This document shows positions 1 through 5,472 of a stretch of DNA of 5,498 nucleotides, one piece after another; positions within the stretch are counted from its first letter, which is position 1, and each line of letters starts with the position of its first letter. Source of the stretch: an uncultured Collinsella sp. (GTDB lineage Bacteria; Actinomycetota; Coriobacteriia; Coriobacteriales; Coriobacteriaceae); NCBI GenBank assembly GCA_958424475.1, contig CATZTY010000084.1, forward strand, positions 1-5,498, read 5' to 3'. The notes beneath the pieces are model-generated. The model searched no databases, had not been told where the DNA came from, and saw only the letters and a program-made list of their open reading frames with translations. The translations under genes were made by a program, and so were the position numbers.

Positions 1-1
1 G

Positions 2-283
2 GGCGGCGAGCAACAGCGCGTGTCCATCGCCCGCGCGCTGGCCAAGAACCCCAAGCTACTTTTGTGCGACGAGCCCACGGGTGCACTCGACTACAAAACC
101 GGCAAGCAGATCTTGCAACTGCTGCAGGACACCTGCCGCAAGCAGGGCATTACGGTCATTATCATCACCCACAACTCCGCGCTCGCGCCCATGGCCGATC
201 GCCTGATTCGCTTTAAGAGCGGTCGCGTGGAGAGCGAGACGGTCCAGCAAAATCCCGTGCCTATCGAGACGATCGAGTGGTAG
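2..283 (+). CDS. ABC transporter ATP-binding protein, MacB/LolD type (3' part only)
   Basis: Cytoplasmic ATPase subunit that would power the permease encoded next to it. The 5' part lies outside the window; about 93 codons remain of a family usually near 220-250 residues, so the Walker A and Q-loop are not visible. Seen in order: the rest of the ABC signature (GGEQQR, bases 2-19), Walker B LLLCD (56-70), the catalytic Glu at 71-73, the D-loop region GALD, and the H-loop His in ITHN (170-172). The piece ends with the usual [10 protein letters not shown] strand and a short tail, stop TAG 281-283. All visible catalytic residues are intact, so nothing suggests decay. DEPTGALD and the coupling to an FtsX-type permease are typical of the MacB/LolD/FtsE group (family knowledge). 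The substrate cannot be told. The GTG at 20 is internal to the signature motif and is not the true start. Confidence 0.95.
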   Translation, partial: GGEQQRVSIARALAKNPKLLLCDEPTGALDYKTGKQILQLLQDTCRKQGITVIIITHNSALAPMADRLIRFKSGRVESETVQQNPVPIETIEW

Positions 284-288
284 CGCCC

Positions 289-3054
289 ATGGACCAAGAC
301 CGCCAAAACAGCCTACGCCGCGACGCGCAGAACACGGAGCGCGAGCAGGATTTTACGACCTACCGCACTGCCCAAAGCTCAAACGATATGGTGCCGACGG
401 TTTTTCGCCGTGGCATCTACCGCACAATCCGAGGCAGTCTTAAGCGCTTCTTGTCAATCGTGGTCATCACCGCGCTTGGCGTGAGCGTGATGTGCGGCCT
501 TAAGGCGGGTTGCGAGGACCTGTGCGATTCGGTTGACGCCTACTTCGACCAGCAAAATGTCTATGACATTAACGTGCAGTCGACCTATGGCCTGACCGAC
601 GATGATCTCGACGCCATCCAAAAGGTCGATGGCGTCGAGACGGCCGAGGGCATCTACACTGAGACCGCCTACACCGCCGTGGGCACAACGCGCGAGCGCG
701 TGGTCGTGCAAAGTCTCTCCAAGGAGAATATCGATCAGCCGGTGCTGGTGAGCGGCGATTTGCCCGAGAGCGCCGATGAAGTCGCGGTGACTTCGAAGTT
801 CCTGAAGGCTTCGGGCAAAAAGCTCGGCGATACGGTGAGTTTTGCCGCCAATGACGCGAGCTCGTCCAACCAAAGTGCCAAGGATCAGTTTGCCGCGGGC
901 GATTACACCATTACGGCCGAGGTCCTCGATCCTACCGACGTGAGCTCCGACTCGACAGTCAACGCCTTTCGCGCTGCTTCGGCTGCGGACTATAAGTTCT
1001 ATGTGAGCGAGGATGCCGCGACATCTTCTTCCTACTCCGCAGTCCACGTGATCGTCGAGGGAGCCAAGAGTCTTAACTCCTATTCGGATGCCTACACGGC
1101 AAAGATCAACGAGGTCAAAGGCAACATCGAGAAGATCCGCGAGGAGCGTGAGAAGGCGCGCGTCCAGGAGTTGACGGTTGACACGCCGACAAGCTTGGAT
1201 ACGGCCGAGCGTCAGGCCGCCATGCTCTTTGGGATCGAGCAGGATAACATCAACCGTATGGCCGAGGGCAGCGAGGAGCGCGTCCAGGCTCAGGCCGAGT
1301 TGGACCAGCGCCGCGCCGCCGCCGACCAGCATTTTGCCGATGCCCGCGCCGAGCTTTCCGATCTGGGCGAATGCACCTGGTACATTCAGGACCGCGGTAA
1401 CATCGCAAGCTACTCGAGCGTCGAGAGCGACAGTTCTTCGATCGAGGCCATCGCCACGGTTTTCCCATTTATCTTCTTTGTCGTCGCTGTGCTCATCAGT
1501 CTTACCACCGCCACGCGCATGGTCGAGGAGGAGCGCACGCTTATTGGCCTGTACAAGGCGCTTGGCTATTCACGCGAGCGCATCCTGTCCAAATACGTGG
1601 ACTATGCGCTGTGGGCATGTCTGATCGGCGGCGTGCTCGGCAACATCATCGGATTTGTGGGCCTGCCGCTGTTCCTGTTTACGGTGTTCGACGACATGTA
1701 CTCGCTGCCCCAGATGTTGCTTTCGTACGACATCGTGTCCTCAATCGTCTCGGTGGCGCTGTTTGCCGTGGGCGTGGTGGGCGCTACGATTATCGCCTGC
1801 CGCCACGAGATGGCCGAGACCCCGGCCTCGCTCATGCGTCCCAAGGCCCCACGCGCCGGCTCTCGCATCTTGCTTGAGCGCATCGGCTTTATCTGGCGCC
1901 GCATGGGCTTTTTGAACAAGGTGGCAGCACGTAACCTGTTCCGCTACAAAAAGCGCGCTTTTATGACCATCTTCGGTATCGCCGGCTGCACGGCGCTCGT
2001 GATCTGCGGTATGGGCATTCGCGACACGTCGGTGGCGCTTTCGCCCAAACAGTACGGGCATATCACGCGCTACGACCTGCTGGCGGTCGCCAATCCCGAC
2101 GATTTTTCGCAGACGTGCGCGGCATTGGATGAGCGCAGCGCGGCCAATGATTTCAACGTGACCGTGACCTCGACCCTGCCGATTATGACCGACAACGTCA
2201 CCTTTACGTTTGGCGGCAAGAGCGAGACCGTGCAGCTGATTGTGGTGCCCGATGACCGCACGGGTGACTTGGGCGACTACGTGCGCCTGGAGGACGAGTC
2301 CAAAGAACCGCTGTCTTTGCGTGACGGAGACGTGTATCTGAGCAAGAGTTCACAGCTGGTACTGGGGATACAGCCGGGCGATACGGCGCACGTCCAGGAT
2401 TCGTCGCTCAATGTTGCCAAGGTCAAAGTCAGTGACATTTCGCTCAACTATCTGGGCAACACGCTTTACATGACGCAGGATACCTATGAGCGCACGTTCG
2501 GCCGAAGTGCACGCCTTAACGGGACCTTTGTGCTGCTTAAGGGCTCGTCGGCCGACCAGATTGCGTTTAGCAAGAATCTTAAGAGTGACGGCTGGCTTTC
2601 GATTTCGAGTACGGCCGAGCATTGGGAAAACTATGAGGCGAACTTTACGATTATCAATTCGGTCGTGGTACTTGTGACCTTTATGGCGGCGTGCCTGTCG
2701 TTTGTGGTGGTGTTTACGCTGTCCAACACCAACATCTCCGAGCGCGAACGCGAGCTGGCGACCATCAAGGTTCTGGGCTTCCGTCGCGGCGAGGTGCACC
2801 ATTACGTCAACAAGGAGACGTTGATTCTCACGGCGATCGGCGCTGCGCTGGGCGTGCCGCTGGGCGGCTTGCTGGCCGAGAGTTTTACGTACATTTTGCA
2901 GATGCCGTCGCTGTACTTTGACGTCGAGGTCGAGCCGCTAAGCTACGTGCTCGCCGTGGTGCTTTCCTTTGGCTTTACGTTTATCGTCAACCTCGCCACC
3001 AATCGTACCCTCAACAAGATCGACATGGTCGGCGCCCTCAAGAGCGCCGAGTAA
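289..3054 (+). CDS. ABC transporter permease with two FtsX-like domains
   Basis: Membrane subunit of the exporter-type ABC system formed with the preceding ATPase. Counting from ATG 289, the 921 residues show a hydrophilic N-tail, TM1 at about 54-73, a large extracellular domain (75-385) with a charged helical, probably coiled-coil stretch (270-360), then TM2-4 at about 388-407, 441-467 and 483-504. The second half starts with AARNLFRYKKRA (546-557) and TM5 (558-577), followed by an extracellular domain (580-785) and three TMs (about 787-811, 845-868, 886-905). The halves are parallel: the cytoplasmic loops VEEERTLIGLYKALGY (412-427) and ERERELATIKVLGF (818-831) occupy equal places and match FtsX-domain coupling loops. 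Eight TMs and two ectodomains fit large FtsX-like permeases of gut Actinobacteria and Firmicutes; the coiled-coil part is short for that group. Start: ATG 289 is 5 nt after the ATPase stop. A GTG at 277 overlapping that stop is in frame and also possible; neither has a strong ribosome site, so translational coupling is likely. Substrate unknown. Confidence 0.93.
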   Translation: MDQDRQNSLRRDAQNTEREQDFTTYRTAQSSNDMVPTVFRRGIYRTIRGSLKRFLSIVVITALGVSVMCGLKAGCEDLCDSVDAYFDQQNVYDINVQSTYGLTDDDLDAIQKVDGVETAEGIYTETAYTAVGTTRERVVVQSLSKENIDQPVLVSGDLPESADEVAVTSKFLKASGKKLGDTVSFAANDASSSNQSAKDQFAAGDYTITAEVLDPTDVSSDSTVNAFRAASAADYKFYVSEDAATSSSYSAVHVIVEGAKSLNSYSDAYTAKINEVKGNIEKIREEREKARVQELTVDTPTSLDTAERQAAMLFGIEQDNINRMAEGSEERVQAQAELDQRRAAADQHFADARAELSDLGECTWYIQDRGNIASYSSVESDSSSIEAIATVFPFIFFVVAVLISLTTATRMVEEERTLIGLYKALGYSRERILSKYVDYALWACLIGGVLGNIIGFVGLPLFLFTVFDDMYSLPQMLLSYDIVSSIVSVALFAVGVVGATIIACRHEMAETPASLMRPKAPRAGSRILLERIGFIWRRMGFLNKVAARNLFRYKKRAFMTIFGIAGCTALVICGMGIRDTSVALSPKQYGHITRYDLLAVANPDDFSQTCAALDERSAANDFNVTVTSTLPIMTDNVTFTFGGKSETVQLIVVPDDRTGDLGDYVRLEDESKEPLSLRDGDVYLSKSSQLVLGIQPGDTAHVQDSSLNVAKVKVSDISLNYLGNTLYMTQDTYERTFGRSARLNGTFVLLKGSSADQIAFSKNLKSDGWLSISSTAEHWENYEANFTIINSVVVLVTFMAACLSFVVVFTLSNTNISERERELATIKVLGFRRGEVHHYVNKETLILTAIGAALGVPLGGLLAESFTYILQMPSLYFDVEVEPLSYVLAVVLSFGFTFIVNLATNRTLNKIDMVGALKSAE

Positions 3055-3113
3055 CCTGTCCTGGTATTCAAGTTCTAGCGAGCTGCGACGTGCCACAGTC
3101 GCTTTATTGCATA

Positions 3114-3157
3114 AACCGCCCCGTCGAATGCATATCTCGGCGGGGCGGTTGCTATTT
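3114..3157 (+). terminator. Rho-independent-like terminator after the ABC operon
   Basis: The arm AACCGCCCCG (3114-3123) pairs perfectly with CGGGGCGGTT (3141-3150). The stem extends inward by a T-G wobble and CGA/TCG to 14 pairs, closing a 9-nt loop. The right arm ends in TT and is followed by GCTATTT, so the T-tract is broken and modest. It lies about 60 nt after the permease stop, the right place for ending the operon transcript. Confidence 0.75.
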
Positions 3158-3177
3158 GTCCACAGGTACCCCCGGGG

Positions 3178-3377
3178 GCGGCGTGCAAATTCCGGAGTAT
3201 TCAGCATCCCGAAGTCCGCAGGCGCGCAAAACTGCGCTGAAAGCCCTGATTAAGAGCCCCCAGCGCCTCAAGAGCCGCTCATTTTCCACAGGATGTGCCC
3301 CATGGTGCCTGCCTTTCGCCCAAAATCCAGTATGCAGGCATCCTCGGCTGCTGAATACTCCCAAAAATGCACGCCGC
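3178..3377. repeat. 200-bp element with 29-bp terminal inverted repeats
   Basis: The left end (3178-3206) and right end (3349-3377) are reverse complements at 25 of 29 positions: the first 10 bases from GCGGCGTGCA and the last 11, AGTATTCAGCA, match exactly, with four mismatches between. The interior (3207-3348) is not strongly self-complementary apart from TGCCTGC (3306-3312) with GCAGGCA (3334-3340). No open frame of interest and no clear target-site duplication were seen. It could be a short non-autonomous transposable element or a structured intergenic repeat; copy number elsewhere in the genome would decide. Confidence 0.55.
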
Positions 3378-3385
3378 ATCCTACC

Positions 3386-3418
3386 CCACGCACCCGCAGC
3401 TACTCTGCGAGTGCGTGG
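3386..3418. repeat. Hairpin, 14-bp stem with 5-nt loop
   Basis: The arm 3386-3399 (CCACGCACCCGCAG) faces 3405-3418 (CTGCGAGTGCGTGG) with 13 of 14 pairs; the one mismatch is C3394 against A3410. The loop is CTACT. No T-run follows on either strand, so it is not an obvious intrinsic terminator. It stands between the 200-bp element and the perfect palindrome at 3427-3496. Confidence 0.65.
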
Positions 3419-3426
3419 CCTAATAG

Positions 3427-3496
3427 TAAGTTGCGGTGGAATAGTTCCCGTTTATGGCTCTGCTATGCCAAACGGGAACTATTCCACCGCAACTTA
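3427..3496. repeat. Perfect long palindrome P1 (27-bp arms, 16-nt loop)
   Basis: Bases 3427-3453 are the exact reverse complement of 3470-3496. The arm reads from the outside TAAGTTGCGGTGG... to ...CCCGTTT; GGC and GCC in the loop could add three pairs across a 2-nt bulge. The palindrome shares its outer AGTTGCGGTG and inner GTTT with P2 (4640-4706), on the other side of the regulator gene. No T-tract follows. Likely a REP- or MITE-like structure or a processed RNA hairpin; function unknown. Confidence 0.85.
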
Positions 3497-3557
3497 TCGA
3501 GAGGGCTCTTGGTTGTTATTTGCACTGACATTTGTCATGAAATGGCAGGTCGTTAGG

Positions 3558-3623
3558 GGTTGCTACTGGTAGTTGCGGTAGGGTTGGGGCAGATTCTAAC
3601 TAGAAATGGTGGTCGCTACCGGT
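3558..3623 (+). promoter_or_regulatory. Possible promoter/operator region of the XRE regulator
   Basis: A 13-bp direct repeat, GGTTGCTACTGGT (3558-3570) and GGTCGCTACCGGT (3611-3623), differs at two positions and has centres 53 bp apart. Between the copies lies a weak sigma-70-like pair, TTGCGG (3573-3578) and TAACTA (3597-3602), 18 bp apart. A partial third copy, GGTCGC, lies at 3655-3660. XRE regulators often bind repeats at their own promoter (family knowledge), so autoregulation is a reasonable inference. Neither the promoter nor the operator role is proved by sequence. Confidence 0.3.
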
Positions 3624-3666
3624 TGTTTTCGGCATACTCGCCTCATTCGATTACGGTCGCCACATG

Positions 3667-3672
3667 AAAGGA
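3667..3672 (+). promoter_or_regulatory. Ribosome binding site that fixes the XRE start
   Basis: AAAGGA lies 6 nt before ATG 3679. The in-frame ATG at 3664 directly precedes and overlaps this site and would make it coding, so ATG 3679 is the better start. Confidence 0.75.
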
Positions 3673-3678
3673 ACCACC

Positions 3679-4599
3679 ATGGACCTTGCGATGGCACAGC
3701 GTCTCGTCGATCGCCGCAAAGCTGCCGGTCTTTCTCAGGAGGCCCTTGCTGCCCAACTGGGCGTAAGTCGCCAGGCTGTCAGTAAATGGGAGCGCAGTGA
3801 GTCCTCACCCGATACCGATAACCTTATTGCGCTCGCCGCACTGTATGGCGTGTCGTTGGACGAGCTGTTGTATGGGGAAGCGGCTAGCGATGCCGACGAC
3901 CTTGAGGACGGCAGTGCCGACACCGAGACGGCGGATGTGGCTGGCGAGGCTGAGGATTCTGCCGAGCACGCCGATTGCGGCGACAAGCCACTTGTCGATA
4001 TTTCCCTCGCGCGCGGTATCCACGTCATTGATCCCAATAAAGGCGAGGAAGTACATGTTGGTTGGAGCGGCATCCATGTGACCAACGACCGCAAGGGTGA
4101 AGAGGTGCACGTGGGGCCGGGCGGCGTACATATTGACACGCTAGAGGACGACGGGCACAGCGTGCACACCAATGCCGATGGCACCGTGGTTATCGACGGT
4201 GAACAATTCTCCAGCTGGAAAGAGGCACGCGACAAGCTCGACCATCATGGCAAGCATTTCCACACCAAGCTCGGTCGCGCGTGGAATAAGTTCCCCTTTC
4301 CCGTTCTTGTCGCCCTCGCCTATCTGGCACTCGGCATTATTTGCGGCGTGTGGACTACGGGACTTTTCCTCGTCTTTTTGATTCCCGTCTACTACGCGCT
4401 TGGCGATTTCATCGACCGACGTCATCTGTCAAAGCTTGTCGACGCCGTCTACCCGGCAGCTGCCATAACTTGGTTCCTCTACATGTGGCTCTGCCTGGGA
4501 CAGCCCCATCCCGCATGGGTCATCCTCATCACGATTCCCATCGTAAAAGCGCTTATGCACTGGTGCCGCAAACAATGGAAGCACCGCAAACAGGCCTAA
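3679..4599 (+). CDS. Membrane-anchored XRE-family transcriptional regulator with Gly/His repeats
   Basis: A 306-residue protein. Residues 7-62 form a Cro/CI-type helix-turn-helix (RKAAGLSQEALAAQLGVSRQ, then AVSKWERSESSPD and LYGVSLDELL), so it should bind DNA. Residues 67-100 are a very acidic linker. Residues 113-167 hold three tandem units: GIHV...KGEEVHVGWS, GIHV...KGEEVHVGPG and a degenerate GVHI...GHSVHTNAD. Residues 168-204 are rich in His and charge (DHHGKHFH). From 207 on come hydrophobic segments at about 207-224, 227-245, 254-273 and 278-294, most likely four TMs, ending in a basic tail. The head must be cytoplasmic, so the repeats should be too. XRE proteins fused to C-terminal membrane domains are known in Gram-positives; I do not recognise this repeat domain, though its short beta-like units recall DUF4097-like or envelope-stress proteins. 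It lies between two permease genes, which hints at envelope sensing (inference). Start ATG 3679 was chosen by its ribosome site. Confidence 0.88.
   Translation: MDLAMAQRLVDRRKAAGLSQEALAAQLGVSRQAVSKWERSESSPDTDNLIALAALYGVSLDELLYGEAASDADDLEDGSADTETADVAGEAEDSAEHADCGDKPLVDISLARGIHVIDPNKGEEVHVGWSGIHVTNDRKGEEVHVGPGGVHIDTLEDDGHSVHTNADGTVVIDGEQFSSWKEARDKLDHHGKHFHTKLGRAWNKFPFPVLVALAYLALGIICGVWTTGLFLVFLIPVYYALGDFIDRRHLSKLVDAVYPAAAITWFLYMWLCLGQPHPAWVILITIPIVKALMHWCRKQWKHRKQA
4015..4179 (+). repeat. Three tandem 18-19-codon repeats inside the XRE gene
   Basis: Units lie at 4015-4068, 4069-4122 and 4123-4179 (residues 113-130, 131-148, 149-167). The first two share GIHV and KGEEVHVG at the same places. 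The third keeps G[VI]H[VI] and a later VH but is diverged and one residue longer. Alternating polar/nonpolar residues suggest beta-strands, one or two per unit. The DNA copies are well diverged, so this is an old, protein-level repeat. Confidence 0.8.
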
Positions 4600-4639
4600 A
4601 CCGCCAGCGCCACTCATCCGACACCGCCCGTCCCTTCCA

Positions 4640-4706
4640 AGTTGCGGTGATATAGGGACTGTTTTGAGGCTCCAAAGCGCCAAACAGTCCCTATATCACC
4701 GCAACT
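4640..4706. repeat. Perfect long palindrome P2 (25-bp arms, 17-nt loop)
   Basis: Bases 4640-4664 are the exact reverse complement of 4682-4706. The arm starts AGTTGCGGTGATATAGGG and ends CTGTTT. It matches the P1 arm at 18 of 25 positions in the same register, with nearly the same loop length. It begins 40 nt after the regulator stop and could act in 3'-end formation or RNA protection, but no T-run follows it (AACAAACAATT instead). Confidence 0.85.
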
Positions 4707-4759
4707 AACAAACAATTGGGTCAGTTCCGGCACGGAGATAAGCATTGAGCTGACCGCGC

Positions 4760-4919
4760 GCCAAGAAAAGGGCCTATTTACTACGTTTAGCCCGAAGGGG
4801 CCGACCATACCCGCCTTTTTCGAAAACTGGCAAGCTTTCTACCTGCGGTTTTATTTTTACAATCTTTGTCATGGTCGAGGGTGTGGTAGCAAACGTAGTA
4901 GATAGGTCCATTTTGTGGC
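4760..4919. mobile_element. MITE-like element, 160 bp with imperfect terminal inverted repeats
   Basis: The ends 4760-4788 and 4891-4919 are reverse complements at 24 of 29 positions, including an exact ACTACGTTT core. In the same register, without indels, GACCAT (4803-4808) faces ATGGTC (4871-4876), so the whole unit is one old palindrome with 49-nt arms and a 62-nt AT-rich centre. The centre holds TTTTCGAAAA (4817-4826). There is no transposase and no clear target-site duplication (flanks GACCGCGC and AACGGATC differ). A structured intergenic repeat is the alternative. Confidence 0.5.
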
Positions 4920-5027
4920 AACGGATCATTCAAGCTCAATCTCGAAGGCTGAAGAGAGCCTCTCGTCCACGCCTGCGAGCGAAAACCAAATAGAATGAAA
5001 GGCAAATGGAAAGCCCGTTTGACGAGC

Positions 5028-5031
5028 GGAG
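5028..5031 (+). promoter_or_regulatory. Ribosome binding site that decides the small-gene start
   Basis: GGAG lies 5 nt before ATG 5037. The earlier in-frame ATG 4995 is preceded by CCAAATAGA, which has no Shine-Dalgarno match, so ATG 5037 is preferred. Confidence 0.65.
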
Positions 5032-5036
5032 AACAT

Positions 5037-5357
5037 ATGCGCGACGTAGCCGAAAGCGACTGGAAGCTGTTTAAGAAAATGCTTCCTCAATGGCAAGAAC
5101 GTTATATGGAAAAGCTCATCGGCCGGTACGTTGAGATGCTGAACGGCGACAGCGAAGCGTCCAGTAGATTTTGGGCGCTAGAAGAGCGTATCAATAGGGA
5201 TAAGCTGTCCTCAGGAGTGCTGGTGAACGACCTTCGCCGCAGTACAATGCACCGTGAGATAGCCAATTTGCTTATCGACAGCGTGATTACCCTCGACGAT
5301 CTTGACGGTTTTACCGAAGACATTAAAAGCTATGCGCAACACTGGACTGGCCAGTAA
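5037..5357 (+). CDS. Small conserved-looking protein of unknown function
   Basis: A 106-residue soluble protein starting MRDVAESDWKLFKKMLPQWQ and ending AQHWTGQ. It looks all-helical, with an N-terminal aromatic/basic helix (DWKLFKKMLPQWQERYMEKLI), a middle WALEERINRDK stretch, the segment RRSTMHREIANLLIDSVITL, and a final DDLDGFTEDIK. There is no signal peptide or membrane segment. It resembles a group of roughly 100-residue proteins common in gut Firmicutes and Actinobacteria with the same DWKLF...WQE.YME...WALE.RI...ITLDDLDGF plan; from memory, some of these carry the label 'multidrug transporter', which the lack of any TM contradicts. Function is not known to me. A 14-codon longer form from ATG 4995 is possible. 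It stands alone, convergent with the minus-strand gene entering at the window end. Its composition is somewhat richer in A/T than the permease gene. Confidence 0.8.
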   Translation: MRDVAESDWKLFKKMLPQWQERYMEKLIGRYVEMLNGDSEASSRFWALEERINRDKLSSGVLVNDLRRSTMHREIANLLIDSVITLDDLDGFTEDIKSYAQHWTGQ

Positions 5358-5390
5358 GAGCACTGAACGACAGACATCCCCAGCAAAGCG

Positions 5391-5432
5391 GGGCAAACGC
5401 CGGGCCACCTAATGGTTGTCCGGCGTTTGCCC
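5391..5432. terminator. Strong hairpin between convergent genes, possible bidirectional terminator
   Basis: GGGCAAACGCCGG (5391-5403) pairs perfectly with CCGGCGTTTGCCC (5420-5432), 13 bp with a 16-nt loop in which CCA/TGG may also pair. It lies 34 nt after the small gene's stop and 41 nt beyond the stop of the minus-strand gene, so it suits both. No real T-run follows on the plus strand; on the minus strand only GCTTTGC follows. The terminator role is likely from position, not from a classic U-tract. Confidence 0.5.
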
Positions 5433-5439
5433 AGATTAA

Positions 5440-5472
5440 CCTGCCAAAGTGAACCTGTCCCTTTTTGGCGGG
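5440..5472. repeat. Hairpin abutting the minus-strand stop codon
   Basis: CCTGCCAAA (5440-5448) pairs with TTTGGCGGG (5464-5472), nine pairs including one G-T wobble. The 15-nt loop is GTGAACCTGTCCCTT. The right arm touches the stop codon (5473-5475) of the minus-strand permease, so it may shape the 3' end of that transcript. Read on the minus strand, the loop carries GGGACAGGTT, reminiscent of GGGACTGTTT in P2. Confidence 0.5.

Larger units (their letters stand above)
3055..3663. other. Gene-free, palindrome-rich intergenic region
   Basis: About 600 bases between the permease stop and the regulator gene. Open frames here (for example one spanning 3090-3572) run through strong palindromes, show no plausible protein pattern and lack good ribosome sites, so I call no gene. 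It holds, in order: the terminator hairpin (3114-3150), a perfect CCCCCGGGGG (3169-3178), a 200-bp inverted-repeat element (3178-3377), a 33-nt hairpin (3386-3418), a perfect long palindrome (3427-3496), a short TGACA-TT-TGTCA dyad (3526-3537) and the likely regulator promoter region (3558-3663). Confidence 0.7.
4600..5036. other. Gene-free region between regulator and small gene
   Basis: It holds palindrome P2 (4640-4706), a weak GGTCAG/CTGACC dyad (4719-4724 with 4750-4755) and the MITE-like element (4760-4919). A TACAAT hexamer (4858-4863) resembles a -10 box but has no convincing -35, so I call no promoter. The 72-codon minus-strand frame at 4787-5005 is mostly made of the repeat element and is not called. 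Confidence 0.6.

Noticed and set aside
454..1332. 292-codon open frame on the minus strand
   Set aside because: It lies wholly inside the permease gene, is a low-complexity mirror of its high-GC codons, and has no domain pattern of its own.
3282..3290. TTTTCCACA, matching the DnaA-box consensus (also TTGTCCACA at 3156-3164)
   Set aside because: One full match and one near match, no cluster, no AT-rich unwinding region and no dnaA/dnaN nearby, so no origin is supported.
3090..3572. 160-codon plus-strand frame across the intergenic palindromes
   Set aside because: It runs through a terminator and several long inverted repeats, its composition is not protein-like, and it lacks a good start signal.
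3735..4235. 166-codon minus-strand frame opposite the XRE gene
   Set aside because: Ser/Pro/Thr-rich antisense shadow of a clear HTH gene; no ribosome site seen.
3427..4706. CRISPR-like repeats from the repeated AGTTGCGGT motif
   Set aside because: The copies are inverted palindrome ends with no regular spacer array and no cas gene.
4719..4755. GGTCAG/CTGACC dyad between P2 and the MITE-like element
   Set aside because: Six pairs with a 25-nt loop is too weak to call a feature.
4787..5005. 72-codon minus-strand frame
   Set aside because: Mostly the translation of the MITE-like element; one arm of the inverted repeat lies inside it. Kept only as a remark in findings.
5378..5393. CCCC/GGGG mini-hairpin overlapping the 13-bp stem
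   Set aside because: Only four pairs, expected by chance in this GC content; an attenuator switch cannot be supported.
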